DNA of 59,869 nt from JAMXLO01 sp036265005 (GTDB taxonomy: Bacteria > Pseudomonadota > Alphaproteobacteria > Acetobacterales > Acetobacteraceae): positions 1 through 59,869 of the forward strand of contig DATAPW010000340.1 in NCBI GenBank assembly GCA_036265005.1, written 5' to 3'. Positions 51,808 to 59,869 of the stretch are shown here, piece after piece. The notes under the pieces are model-generated. The model worked only from the letters and a program-made list of their open reading frames with translations, did no database searches and was not told where the DNA came from. Within the stretch, counting starts at the first letter, position 1. Each line of letters opens with the position of its first letter. The position numbers and the translations under genes were made by a program.

Positions 51808-53061
51808 TTACCAGTCCTTGATGGGACGGCCCCGGGTGCCCCCGGACAGCGCCGCAAACGCCGACCCCGATCGCCGACGCTGGCGCAGGACCAATCCCGC
51901 CACGACAACGAGGTTGACCAGGTTGAACAGCAGGCCGGTGGCGAAAGCTGCCCCGTAGAACCCGAAATGGTCGTAGATCAGTCCCGCCAGCCAGCCGCCG
52001 GCAGCCATGCCGCTGCCGCTGAACAATAACAGGACCGGGATTCGCCTCGCCGCCTCGGACGCCGGGAACAGTTCGCGGACTGCCAGCACGTAGGCCGGGA
52101 CCATGCCGCTGAAGCCCAGGCCGAAGAAGCTGGCAACGGCGAACAGCGCCGCCTCATTGCGGGTCAGCAGGAAGCCGGTCATCGCGACGATCTGGCATGA
52201 CGAGCCGGCGAGCACGGTGCGCAGGCCGCCGATCCGATCCGATACCCAGCCCCAGAACTGCCGGCTGACGAAGGCGCAGCCGAGCAGCACCGACAGCATG
52301 GCGGCGCCGTGCGAGGGCGCGATGCCAAGGTCGGAACAGAACGCCACCAGATGGCCCTGCGGCATCGCCATCGGAACACAGCACATGAACGCGGCAATCC
52401 CGAGCAGGGCCAACAGGAGGTTGGCGGGCAAGCCGAGAGTGCCCGCGGCCTGGCGCGCCGCGTGCGGCGGGACAGGCTGCGCGGCCTCGGGTGGCGGGCG
52501 CAGGATCAGCAGGGCGGTCGGCACCACCGCGACCGCTTCAAGGACCGCAAAGATCACCATCGTCTCGCGCCAGCCGAACCGCGCGATGCCCTGCTCGAAC
52601 ACCGACGGCCAGACCGCGCCGGCGACGTACTGGCCGCTGGAGATCAATGCCAGTGCGGTACCGCGCCGGCGGTCGAACCAGCGGCTGACATAGATGTACA
52701 TCGGCGCGTTGATGCCGGCATTGCCCAGCAGGCCGATGAACAGTCCATGTCCCAGCCAGAGCCGCCACGTGCTGTGGCCAGTGGAAACCAGCAGGCCGAT
52801 GCCGATCATCGCGGCGCCGAACGCCACGGTCCATCGCACGCCGATGCGGTCTGCCACGCGTCCCATGGCGACGCCGCCGAAGGCGGCGCCGAGCCACGCC
52901 AGCGAGTAGGCCAGCGCCGGCACCGATCGCGCACTGCCAAGTTCGCCGGCGATCTGCTTCAGCGCCACCACCGCAACGAAGGGTGCGCCGTAGGCGACCG
53001 ACATCAGGCCCAATGCGGTGAATGCGATCACCCAGGATGTGCGCGTCTCGATACTGGTCAT
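51808..53061 (-). CDS. MFS transporter (oxalate/formate or monocarboxylate porter-like)
   Basis: 417 aa, 12 helices, inner membrane. Seen: ALGLMSVAYGAPFVAVVALK, the loop 2-3 motif GRVADRIGVRWTVAFG, the second-half version GWVSDRIGGLRTVLAG, and PMYIYVSRWFDRRRGTALAL typical of the OFA/MCT-like group. ATG 53061 starts MTSIETRTSW; the frame extends 12 residues further without support. The substrate is likely a small carboxylate, which is inference. It has no regulator or enzyme neighbour. Confidence 0.9.
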   Translation of the reverse strand: MTSIETRTSWVIAFTALGLMSVAYGAPFVAVVALKQIAGELGSARSVPALAYSLAWLGAAFGGVAMGRVADRIGVRWTVAFGAAMIGIGLLVSTGHSTWRLWLGHGLFIGLLGNAGINAPMYIYVSRWFDRRRGTALALISSGQYVAGAVWPSVFEQGIARFGWRETMVIFAVLEAVAVVPTALLILRPPPEAAQPVPPHAARQAAGTLGLPANLLLALLGIAAFMCCVPMAMPQGHLVAFCSDLGIAPSHGAAMLSVLLGCAFVSRQFWGWVSDRIGGLRTVLAGSSCQIVAMTGFLLTRNEAALFAVASFFGLGFSGMVPAYVLAVRELFPASEAARRIPVLLLFSGSGMAAGGWLAGLIYDHFGFYGAAFATGLLFNLVNLVVVAGLVLRQRRRSGSAFAALSGGTRGRPIKDW

Positions 53062-53135
53062 GCGACACTGTGTTGCGACGGAACCGTCGCGCGTCAAGCC
53101 GGCAGCGGAAGGAAACCGGGGTCCAGCGCGTTGGC

Positions 53136-55271
53136 TCAGCGGCGTGACGCGACGTGCCGCCTCGGTGCGTTGCGCAACGCGCGTTCGACGCGCGCGGCCA
53201 GGTCCGTCATGCGGTACGGCTTGTGAATCATGTCCTCGCCTTCCAGCCCATCATGGAAGGCACGCAAATCCGGATAACCCGTCGCAAACAACACCGGCAC
53301 CTGGCCGCGTCGTTCGCGCGCGGCACGCGCCACATCGACCCCGCTCAGGCCCGGCATCGCCACGTCGGCCAGCAGCAGGTCGAAATCCTCGCCGCGGTCC
53401 ATCACCTCCAGCGCCATACGGCCATCTTCGGCGGCAATGACGCGATAGCCGAGTTCGTCCAGCATCATGACCACCAGTTCGCGGACATCGCTGTCATCGT
53501 CCACCACGAATATCGTTGCCCGCTCGCTCGCACCGGTTTGCGTTTCCGGCGCATCGTCCAGCGCCTGCACCGGCACGGCGTCGGCGCGCGGCAGATAGAC
53601 CCGCACCGTTGTGCCTTTATCCGGCACGCTGTGCAGTCGCACCGTTCCCCCCGACTGCTTGGCGAACCCGTACACCTGCGACAGGCCAAGCCCGGTCCCC
53701 TTGCCGAGATCCTTCGTGGTGAAGAACGGCTCGAACGCCCGCGCCTGCACCTGTGGAGACATGCCGGTTCCGGTATCGGCAACCGTGATGACGACATAGG
53801 CGCCGTCCGCCAGTTCATCGCGCAGCTTGGCCGGCACGCTGGGCAGCGATGCTGTGCCGACTGTGAGCATGCCGCCGCCCGGCATCGCATCCCGCGCGTT
53901 GATCGCCAGGTTGAGCACCACGAGTTCCACCTGCGTGGGGTCTGCGAAGCCTGGCGGCACCGCGTCGCACAGGCGGATCTCGATCTGGATCGTGGCGCCC
54001 AGCGTGCGCTGCAGCAGGTCCTGCATGCCGGCGACCAGGCGATTGATGTCCACCGGTTCAGGCGCCAGGCGCTGGCGCCGCGAAAATGCCAGCAACTGCT
54101 GCGTCAGGCGTGCTCCGCGTTCCGCCGCATGCCGCGCATTCGCCGCGAAGCGCAGCACGCGCTCGTCCGATGTCCGCTGGGTGATCATCTCCACGCTGGC
54201 CAGCACGGCGGTGAGCAGGTTGTTGAAATCGTGCGCCACGCCGCCGGTGAGCTGGCCCACCGCCTCCATCTTCTGCGCCTGCGCCAACGCAGCCTCGGCC
54301 TTCTCGCGCTCGAGCATTTCGCGCTGCAGCCAGGCCGTGCGTTCGGCAACCACCAACTCCAGGTCCTCGCGACTCTTCGCCAGCGTCTCGCGCGCCAGCA
54401 CGCTGTCGTGGATATCGGTGCAGCTGCCGAACCAGCGGATGATGCGACCATTGCGTTCGTCGCGTACCGGCAGCGCGCGACAGGCGAACCAGCGATGTCC
54501 GCCGGCGAGGGCACGCAGGCGAAACTCCGCATGGTATGGCTCGCCGGAATCAAGCGCCTGCTGCCAGTCCGACGCAGCGGACTTGCGATCGTCCGGATGC
54601 ACCAGCTGCATCCAGCCGTGGGCGCCTTCCAGTGGCGAGACGCCGGTGACCGCCTCCCAGCGCGCGTTGAAATAGTCGTGCACACCGTCAGCGCGGGTGG
54701 ACCACACCGGCTGCGGCATGCCTTCGGCGATGGCGCGGAATTTCGCCTCGCTTTCATGCACCGCGGCAGTCGCCCGTTCCCGCTCCACGAGGAACGCCTC
54801 CGCCTCGCGCTGCCGGCGGCGCGCACGGAATGCCGCGCGAACCGCACTCACCAGCGTCACCGGATGCAGCGGACGCTCGAGCACAGTGACGTTGCCAAGC
54901 AGTACGGCGAGCAGGCTGACCAGTTGCGTGTCGCCGCGATAGCCGCGGTTGCGGAACGCCAGCAGCACGAACGGAAAATCCGACCACGGCGGCTGCGATT
55001 CGATCCAATGCGCCAGTCCGCGCTTATCGACGGTCAGCAAGGCCTCCTGCGCCACGATCGCGGCGGACGCGGTCTGCGCCTCGAGCGCGCGCACCAGCGC
55101 GGCGAGGTCCGAACAGACCTCCACGCCGACGCCGACCTTGTCCAGCATCAGGGCGATGACCGCAGTGTCGCGACCAGCCGGCGCCAGGACCAGCACACGA
55201 TCCCCTTCCGGGTCGGCGTGCTCCGTCACCGAGGCGCCTGGCGCGAACGCATCATTGCTCGGCACCCCCAC
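53136..55271 (-). CDS. Hybrid sensor histidine kinase with pseudo-receiver, PAS and receiver domains
   Basis: 711 aa, soluble. N-terminal 25-150 resembles a receiver but the phospho-Asp position reads AIVAQEALL, so it is a pseudo-receiver. PAS 175-295 (EAKFRAIAEGMPQPVWS, PAC FGSCTDIHD). HisKA with His347 in GGVAHDFNNLL. HATPase with NLAINARDA (about 454-462), DTGTGM (499-504) and GTGLGL (525-530). C-terminal REC with acidic pair 591-592, phospho-Asp636 (LLLADVAMPG) and Lys684. GTG 55271 overlaps the KaiC-like gene stop by about 20 bases, so both are cotranslated. The PAS signal is unknown. Confidence 0.93.
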   Translation of the reverse strand: MGVPSNDAFAPGASVTEHADPEGDRVLVLAPAGRDTAVIALMLDKVGVGVEVCSDLAALVRALEAQTASAAIVAQEALLTVDKRGLAHWIESQPPWSDFPFVLLAFRNRGYRGDTQLVSLLAVLLGNVTVLERPLHPVTLVSAVRAAFRARRRQREAEAFLVERERATAAVHESEAKFRAIAEGMPQPVWSTRADGVHDYFNARWEAVTGVSPLEGAHGWMQLVHPDDRKSAASDWQQALDSGEPYHAEFRLRALAGGHRWFACRALPVRDERNGRIIRWFGSCTDIHDSVLARETLAKSREDLELVVAERTAWLQREMLEREKAEAALAQAQKMEAVGQLTGGVAHDFNNLLTAVLASVEMITQRTSDERVLRFAANARHAAERGARLTQQLLAFSRRQRLAPEPVDINRLVAGMQDLLQRTLGATIQIEIRLCDAVPPGFADPTQVELVVLNLAINARDAMPGGGMLTVGTASLPSVPAKLRDELADGAYVVITVADTGTGMSPQVQARAFEPFFTTKDLGKGTGLGLSQVYGFAKQSGGTVRLHSVPDKGTTVRVYLPRADAVPVQALDDAPETQTGASERATIFVVDDDSDVRELVVMMLDELGYRVIAAEDGRMALEVMDRGEDFDLLLADVAMPGLSGVDVARAARERRGQVPVLFATGYPDLRAFHDGLEGEDMIHKPYRMTDLAARVERALRNAPRRHVASRR

Positions 55272-56769
55272 GCGGCGTCATCAGGCTGGAGGCTGGACCC
55301 AGGAAAGTCGGAATGCCGGTGAGCACACCGTGGAACTCGGTCAGCGGCTCGCCAATGCGGATGCCCTTGCTGTCGATGCGGTATTCGCGGATCGCTGCCT
55401 CGTGCCGGCCGGTGCGCTTCTTCAGCACGGATACCGCGCGGCGGATGCGGCCCTCGGTCTCGAAGAACCGCAGCAATATCACTGTGTCGCTGACATAGGT
55501 CAGTTCGACCGGACTCTGCAGCGGCCCGACCAGACCCTGCTGGGCCAGCACCAGAATAGTGATGACGCCCCGCTGATTCAGGTAGGTGAGCAGTTCATGG
55601 ATCTGCAGAATCATGAAGCTCTCTTCGGGCATTGCACTCTGATAACCGTTGAGGCTGTCCAGTACGACAAGCCTCACGCCATATTGCTCCACATAGCAGC
55701 GGACCAGGCCGGACAATTCTCCCGGCGGAAATTCAGCAGGGTCCACCTGCTCGATCACCAGTTTGCCCGAGCGGATATGCGGCTCGAGGTCCATGCCAAT
55801 TCCGGCGGCGCGCCTCAGCATCACGTGGCGCGCTTCGTCGAACACCACCACCAGCACCCGATCGCCGTTCTGCACGGCCTGGGTGACGTACTGCAATGAC
55901 AACGCCGATTTGCCACATCCGGAAGGACCCATGATCAGTGTACTGGTACCGTCATCGAGGCCACCGCCGAGCAATTGGTCGAGTTCCGCGACACCACTCG
56001 TGGTCGAACGGTGGGGAATGTCGTCGCCACGGAAATCCGCAGCCACCAGCCGCGGGAACAGGCGAATTCCGCCCTTGCGGATCACGAAATCATGAAACCC
56101 GCCGCGGAAATGTCGCCCACGCATTTTGGACACCCGCAGCCGGCGACGGTCGGCGCCGTACTGGGCGGCGATCTGCTCCAGCCGGATCACGCCATGCACC
56201 AGGCTGTGCAGGCTCAGTTCCTCCTCGGCCCGGGTCAGGTCGTCCAGCAGCAGCGCGGTCGAATCATGCATCGCGAAGTAGTGTTTCAGTGCCAGAATCT
56301 GCCGCCGGTAACGCAGCGCGCCCTGCGACAGCAGGCGGATTTCCGCCAGGCTGTCGAACACCACGCGTGACGGACGGAACGCCTCGATCTCCGACATGAC
56401 CATGCTGATCGTCTCGCCCAGTTCGAGATCGGCGCTGTAGACGACGGTCTGTTCCTGCTCGCGATCCAGGCTCAGTTCAGGCGGCACCAGCTCGCAGATC
56501 TTGATGCCGTCGAGCGACCAGCCATGCGTCGAGGCAACATGCAGCAGTTCGTTCCTGCTCTCCGACAGCGTGACATACAGGCACCGCTCGCCATTGCTGA
56601 TCCCCTGCATCAGGAACTGCAGTGCGAGCGTCGTCTTGCCTGTTCCCGGCTGCCCTTCGATCAGGTGGATCCGGTTGCCGGCGTAACCACCGGCGAGGAT
56701 ATCATCGAGGCCCTCGATGCCGGTACTGATCGCGGCAGCCTCGGGCATCGGCGTTGTCGCACTAGCCAT
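55252..56769 (-). CDS. Double KaiC-domain ATPase
   Basis: 505 aa with two RecA-type KaiC domains: Walker A1 EGQPGTGKTTL (residues 38-48), Walker B1 RVVFDS (135-140); Walker A2 MGPSGCGKSAL (280-290), Walker B2 LVVLDS (367-372). Non-clock KaiC homologues are linked to stress and signalling in bacteria lacking KaiA. AGGAG lies five bases before ATG 56769 (two before ATG 56772). The hybrid kinase overlaps its 3' end. No kaiB gene is near. Phosphorylation-site residues were not aligned, so autokinase activity is unproven. Confidence 0.93.
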   Translation of the reverse strand: MASATTPMPEAAAISTGIEGLDDILAGGYAGNRIHLIEGQPGTGKTTLALQFLMQGISNGERCLYVTLSESRNELLHVASTHGWSLDGIKICELVPPELSLDREQEQTVVYSADLELGETISMVMSEIEAFRPSRVVFDSLAEIRLLSQGALRYRRQILALKHYFAMHDSTALLLDDLTRAEEELSLHSLVHGVIRLEQIAAQYGADRRRLRVSKMRGRHFRGGFHDFVIRKGGIRLFPRLVAADFRGDDIPHRSTTSGVAELDQLLGGGLDDGTSTLIMGPSGCGKSALSLQYVTQAVQNGDRVLVVVFDEARHVMLRRAAGIGMDLEPHIRSGKLVIEQVDPAEFPPGELSGLVRCYVEQYGVRLVVLDSLNGYQSAMPEESFMILQIHELLTYLNQRGVITILVLAQQGLVGPLQSPVELTYVSDTVILLRFFETEGRIRRAVSVLKKRTGRHEAAIREYRIDSKGIRIGEPLTEFHGVLTGIPTFLGPASSLMTPRGGAEQ

Positions 56770-56956
56770 CATATCTCCTGCAGCAGTTCGATCGCCACGA
56801 GCTAGGAGCAGATGCGGGCAAATTCGTGTCTTCGGCACAATGGTTCTGCACAGGCAGCGGCAACCGACGATTCATATCCGGTTGAACGGGCGCCATGGCG
56901 TTGCGATGCAGGCGTGGTAGCATCCGCCATTCACGACCTGGTGAAAGCAACACATC

Positions 56957-58348
56957 ATGCTCGACAGCCCCGCCCCGCCCAGCAACGCCAGCCTGTCCGC
57001 CCGCGACATCGCCTATCACATGCATCCCTTCACCAACGCGCGGCGGCTGGAGAGCGAAGGCCCGTTCGTCATCATGCGCGGCGACGGCATCCGCGTGTTC
57101 GACGAAGCCGGACGCGACTACATCGATGCGATGGCCGGGCTGTGGTGCGCCAGCCTGGGCTTCAGCGAGAAGCGCCTCGCGGAAGCCGCGTACAAGCAGA
57201 TGCTGGAACTGCCGTACGCATCGACGTTCGGCCAGCGTTCGCATCCGACCGTGATCGAGCTGGCCGAGAAGCTGATCTCGATAATGCCGGTGCCGATGTC
57301 GAAGGTGTTCTTCAACAACTCCGGCTCCGAGGCGAACGACAGCGCGGCGAAGCTGGTCTGGTACTACAACAACGCGCTCGGCCGGCCGCGCAAGAAGAAG
57401 ATCATCGGCCGGATGAAGGGCTATCACGGCGTCACCATCGGCTCCGGCAGCCTGTGCGGCCTGCCTTACGTGCATCAGGACTTCGATTTGCCGATCCCCA
57501 ACGTCCGCCACACCGACTGCCCGCATTACTGGCGCTATGGCAAGCCGGGCGAGACCGAGGAGGAGTTCGCCACGCGCATGGCGGACAACCTGGACTCGCT
57601 GATCCAGCGCGAGGGTCCCGACACCGTTGCAGCCTTCATCGCCGAACCGGTGCAGGGCGCCGGCGGCGTGGTGATCCCGCCGCGCGGCTACTTCGCCAAA
57701 ATTCAGGAAGTGCTGCGGCACTATGACGTGCTGTTCATTGCCGACGAAGTGATCTGCGGCTTCGGGCGCACCGGCAACATGTTCGGCTGCGAGACCTTCG
57801 GCATCGAGCCGGACATCCTGACCTGCGCCAAGGCGTTGTCGTCGTCGTACCTGCCGATCTCGGCCACGGTGATCAACGAAAAGCTGTACCAGGGGCTGGC
57901 GACGCAGGCCGACAGGAACGGCAGCTTCATCCACGGCTTCACCTATTCCGGCCATCCGGTCTGTGCCGCGGTCGCCCTGGAAACGCTGAAGATCTACGAG
58001 GAGCGCGACATTCTCGGCCATGTGCGGACAATCTCGCCGCAGTTCCTCGCCGGCGTGCGACGGTTCGCCGATCATCCGCTGGTCGGTGAAGTGCGCGCGA
58101 TCGGCCTGATGGCGGGCATCGAGCTGGTACGCGACAAGGCGACCAAACAGTCCTTCGATGCCAAGGCCGGCGTCGGCACGTTCTTCGAGAACACCGCGCG
58201 CGAGGCAGGCCTGCTGATGCGCGGCCGCGGCGAACAGCTTGTGCTCAGCCCGCCGCTGATCATCACGTCGGCGGAGATCGACGATCTGCTTGGCCGGCTG
58301 GCCGGCGCACTGGACGCGACGGCGAAGTTCGCAGCCACGCTCTCGTGA
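56957..58348 (+). CDS. Class III (omega) aminotransferase
   Basis: 463 aa PLP enzyme of the putrescine/GABA/beta-alanine-pyruvate transaminase group. Seen: FFNNSGSEANDSAAKLVWYY, GYHGVTIGSGSLCG, AEPVQGAGGVVIPPRGY, IADEVICGFGRTGN, and the PLP Lys in DILTCAKALSSSYLPISA. Acts on an amine in the cytoplasm. The following FAD oxidase gene overlaps its stop by four bases (GTGA), so they work together, probably in putrescine or diamine breakdown. Divergent from KaiC. Ribosome site weak. Confidence 0.92.
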   Translation: MLDSPAPPSNASLSARDIAYHMHPFTNARRLESEGPFVIMRGDGIRVFDEAGRDYIDAMAGLWCASLGFSEKRLAEAAYKQMLELPYASTFGQRSHPTVIELAEKLISIMPVPMSKVFFNNSGSEANDSAAKLVWYYNNALGRPRKKKIIGRMKGYHGVTIGSGSLCGLPYVHQDFDLPIPNVRHTDCPHYWRYGKPGETEEEFATRMADNLDSLIQREGPDTVAAFIAEPVQGAGGVVIPPRGYFAKIQEVLRHYDVLFIADEVICGFGRTGNMFGCETFGIEPDILTCAKALSSSYLPISATVINEKLYQGLATQADRNGSFIHGFTYSGHPVCAAVALETLKIYEERDILGHVRTISPQFLAGVRRFADHPLVGEVRAIGLMAGIELVRDKATKQSFDAKAGVGTFFENTAREAGLLMRGRGEQLVLSPPLIITSAEIDDLLGRLAGALDATAKFAATLS

Positions 58349-59607
58349 ATCGGCTGCCGCTGCCGCCCAGCCTGTACGCCGAGACGGCACGGCCGGCGGT
58401 GGATACGCCGCCGCTGGACGGCGATCGGCGTGTCGATGTGTGCGTAATCGGCGGCGGCTTCACCGGATTGGCGGCCGCGTTGCATCTGGCCGAAAGCGGC
58501 GTCGATGTCGTGCTGCTGGAGGCGCAGGAGCCGGGCTGGGGCGCGTCTGGGCGCAATGGCGGGCAGGTCAATCCGGGATTGAAGCACGATCCCGACCAGG
58601 TCGTGGCGGACTTCGGCGCCGATCTCGGCGGCCGCATGGTCGCGCTGTCCGGCGACGCGCCGAATGTGGTGTTCCGGCTGATCGAGCGTCATCAGATCGC
58701 GTGCGACGCACTGCAATCCGGTACGCTGCGAGCGGCGTTTCACGCCCGCGACGCGATGGCGGTTCGGAAGACGGCAGAGCAGTGCATCCGTCGTGGTATG
58801 CCGGTGGAGATGCTCGAAGGTGATGCGGCCCGCCAGGCAACCGGCACCGGACGCTATGTCGGCGCCATGCTGGACCGTCGCGGCGGACAGGTGAATCCAC
58901 TTGGCTATGCGCGCGGGCTGGCGCAGGCGGCGATTCAGGCCGGCGTTGCGGTGCATGGCGCGACGCCGGCGCTGGCGGTGTCGCGCAATGGACGCGCGTG
59001 GGATGTGCGGACGCCGACCGGCGCCGTGCAGGCCGACAAGCTGGTCCTGGCGACCAACGGCTACACCGACGATCTGTGGCCCAGGCTGCGACGCAGCATC
59101 GTGCCGGTGTACAGCGCAATCGTCGCCAGCGAACCGGTGCCGGATGGGATCATGCCGACGCGCTCGGTGTTGTACGAGACCGGGCGCGTCACCGTGTATT
59201 ACCGGCTGGATCGCGGCAACCGCCTGCTGATGGGCGGCCGCAGCCATCAGCGCGACATCAGCGAACCGCGCGAGCTGCAATACCTGATCGATTACGCGGC
59301 ACGGCTATGGCCCACCCTGCGAGGCGCACGCTGGACCCATGCGTGGAGCGGCCAACTCGCCGTCACATTCGACCATTATCCGCACGTGCATGAACCCGAC
59401 GAGTCGGTGCTGGTGTGTCTCGGCTACAATGGCCGCGGTGTGGCGATGAGCACCGCGATGGGCCCGCAGCTTGCGCGCCGCGTCATGGGCGGCGACATCG
59501 ACATGCCGATCACCACGCTAAAGGAAATCCCGTTCCACGGCCTGTGGCGATCCGCGGTGAAGGCGCGGGTGGCGTACGGACGGATCCGGGATTTCCTGGG
59601 GTTGTGA
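58345..59607 (+). CDS. FAD-dependent amino acid/amine oxidase (PuuB/DAO family)
   Basis: 420 aa. FAD loop VDVCVIGGGFTGLAAALHLA after about 30 residues, then LLEAQEPGWGASGRNGGQVN, a fingerprint of gamma-glutamylputrescine oxidase-like enzymes. C-terminal Gly-rich VCLGYNGRGVAMSTAMG is the second FAD contact. The N-terminal GTG overlaps the aminotransferase stop (GTGA). Likely oxidises a gamma-glutamylated or free amine; without puuA or puuC nearby the exact substrate is uncertain. A 30-base palindrome follows. Confidence 0.9.
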   Translation: MNRLPLPPSLYAETARPAVDTPPLDGDRRVDVCVIGGGFTGLAAALHLAESGVDVVLLEAQEPGWGASGRNGGQVNPGLKHDPDQVVADFGADLGGRMVALSGDAPNVVFRLIERHQIACDALQSGTLRAAFHARDAMAVRKTAEQCIRRGMPVEMLEGDAARQATGTGRYVGAMLDRRGGQVNPLGYARGLAQAAIQAGVAVHGATPALAVSRNGRAWDVRTPTGAVQADKLVLATNGYTDDLWPRLRRSIVPVYSAIVASEPVPDGIMPTRSVLYETGRVTVYYRLDRGNRLLMGGRSHQRDISEPRELQYLIDYAARLWPTLRGARWTHAWSGQLAVTFDHYPHVHEPDESVLVCLGYNGRGVAMSTAMGPQLARRVMGGDIDMPITTLKEIPFHGLWRSAVKARVAYGRIRDFLGL

Positions 59608-59635
59608 CGTGCGAGGGTGGAGGACAAACGCTGAC

Positions 59636-59665
59636 GTAGGGTGGATAGAGCGCAGCGAAACCCAC
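59636..59665. repeat. Dispersed palindromic element, copy B
   Basis: 30 bases beginning GTAGGGTGGATAGAGCGCAG and ending CCCAC. Shares the AGCGCAGCG core with copy A at 18637-18666 and again lies just after the stop of an FAD-dependent enzyme gene, here between convergent genes. Confidence 0.6.
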
Positions 59666-59678
59666 AACGGCAAGCACA

Positions 59679-59869
59679 TCAGAACAGCGAATATCCGCCG
59701 TCGATCACGAACGTATCGCCGGTATGGTACCGCGAAGCCGAACTCATCAGGTACACTGAGATACCGCCGAAATCGTCGCCCTGGCCCCAGCGTCGCATCG
59801 GGATCCGCGGCATGACGTTTCCCCGGAACTTGTCGTTCGACGTCAGCCGCTGCGTCATGTCGGTCTCGA
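59679..59869 (-). CDS. SDR family oxidoreductase, C-terminal part only
   Basis: The last 63 codons of a short-chain dehydrogenase, 5' end outside the window. Visible: TDMTQRLTSNDKFRGNVM, then PMRRWGQGDDFGGISVYLMSS and the SDR tail TGDTFVIDGGYSLF. The GQxxDF and IDGG elements are characteristic of classical SDRs. It converges with the PuuB-like gene. Substrate unknown. Confidence 0.88.
   Translation of the reverse strand, partial: ETDMTQRLTSNDKFRGNVMPRIPMRRWGQGDDFGGISVYLMSSASRYHTGDTFVIDGGYSLF

Noticed and set aside
53154..55322. Plus-strand 722-codon open frame opposite the hybrid kinase
   Set aside because: All kinase motifs are on the minus strand; composition of the plus frame is Arg/His/Gln-rich shadow type.
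56762..58390. Minus-strand 542-codon open frame opposite the class III aminotransferase
   Set aside because: PLP-binding motifs lie on the plus strand; shadow frame.
1..59869. CRISPR arrays, IS elements, rRNA and tRNA genes
   Set aside because: No regularly spaced repeats, transposase motifs or conserved RNA cores were seen; the repeats present are palindromic intergenic elements.

Overview
The window is about 60 kb of high-GC DNA with strong third-position GC bias, few rRNA/tRNA-like signals and no phage, IS or CRISPR content. The gene set (Lrp/AsnC divergent from trxB and followed by a LysR gene, a fused indolepyruvate oxidoreductase, COG4586/4587/3694-type ABC exporter, tandem luciferase-like monooxygenases) and the dispersed palindromes suggest an aerobic, soil-type alphaproteobacterium, most likely in the Rhodospirillales/Acetobacteraceae. 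This placement is inference from family resemblance, not from a marker gene.

Layout. 1-7 kb: 3'-truncated RND efflux permease, an enoyl-CoA hydratase/isomerase, a small secreted protein, an SDR and an S49 peptidase. 7-18.6 kb: a catabolic region with a signal-less TRAP-type binding protein, a Rieske oxygenase, a two-domain extradiol dioxygenase, an amine oxidase, an acyl-CoA dehydrogenase, a hotdog thioesterase, two tandem luciferase-like flavin monooxygenases and an FAD hydroxylase. 18.7-21.2 kb: a three-gene ABC exporter. 21.4-28.1 kb: phenylacetate genes (VOC protein, paaG, paaI, paaK, translationally coupled) divergent from a 1145-aa indolepyruvate/phenylpyruvate oxidoreductase; together they could turn aromatic amino acid keto acids into CoA thioesters. 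28.2-33 kb: motB-motA in reversed order, then a glycosyltransferase pair (GT2-GtrA fusion plus GT-C enzyme). 33-37.4 kb: Lrp/AsnC, trxB, LysR, a candidate structured RNA with a strong terminator, and a lipoprotein GH5 hydrolase. 37.4-47 kb: GT39-like protein, M81 peptidase plus LivK-type binding protein, DinB and double-GNAT proteins, two coupled aminotransferases and an orphan PotC/PotI-type permease. 47.1-49.6 kb: six small stress-type proteins on one strand. 49.9-59.9 kb: a 500-aa unknown protein, an MFS transporter, a KaiC-like ATPase overlapping a hybrid histidine kinase, a class III aminotransferase coupled to a PuuB-like oxidase, and the 3' end of an SDR.

Intergenic spaces carry several unrelated families of inverted repeats, some acting plausibly as bidirectional terminators. 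The items most worth a second look are the multi-hairpin RNA candidate at 36.0-36.2 kb, the mixed oxygenase region at 8.4-18.6 kb, the KaiC/kinase pair, the small-protein stress cluster and the unrecognised protein at 49.9-51.4 kb. All functions are read from sequence by eye; no database search was possible.
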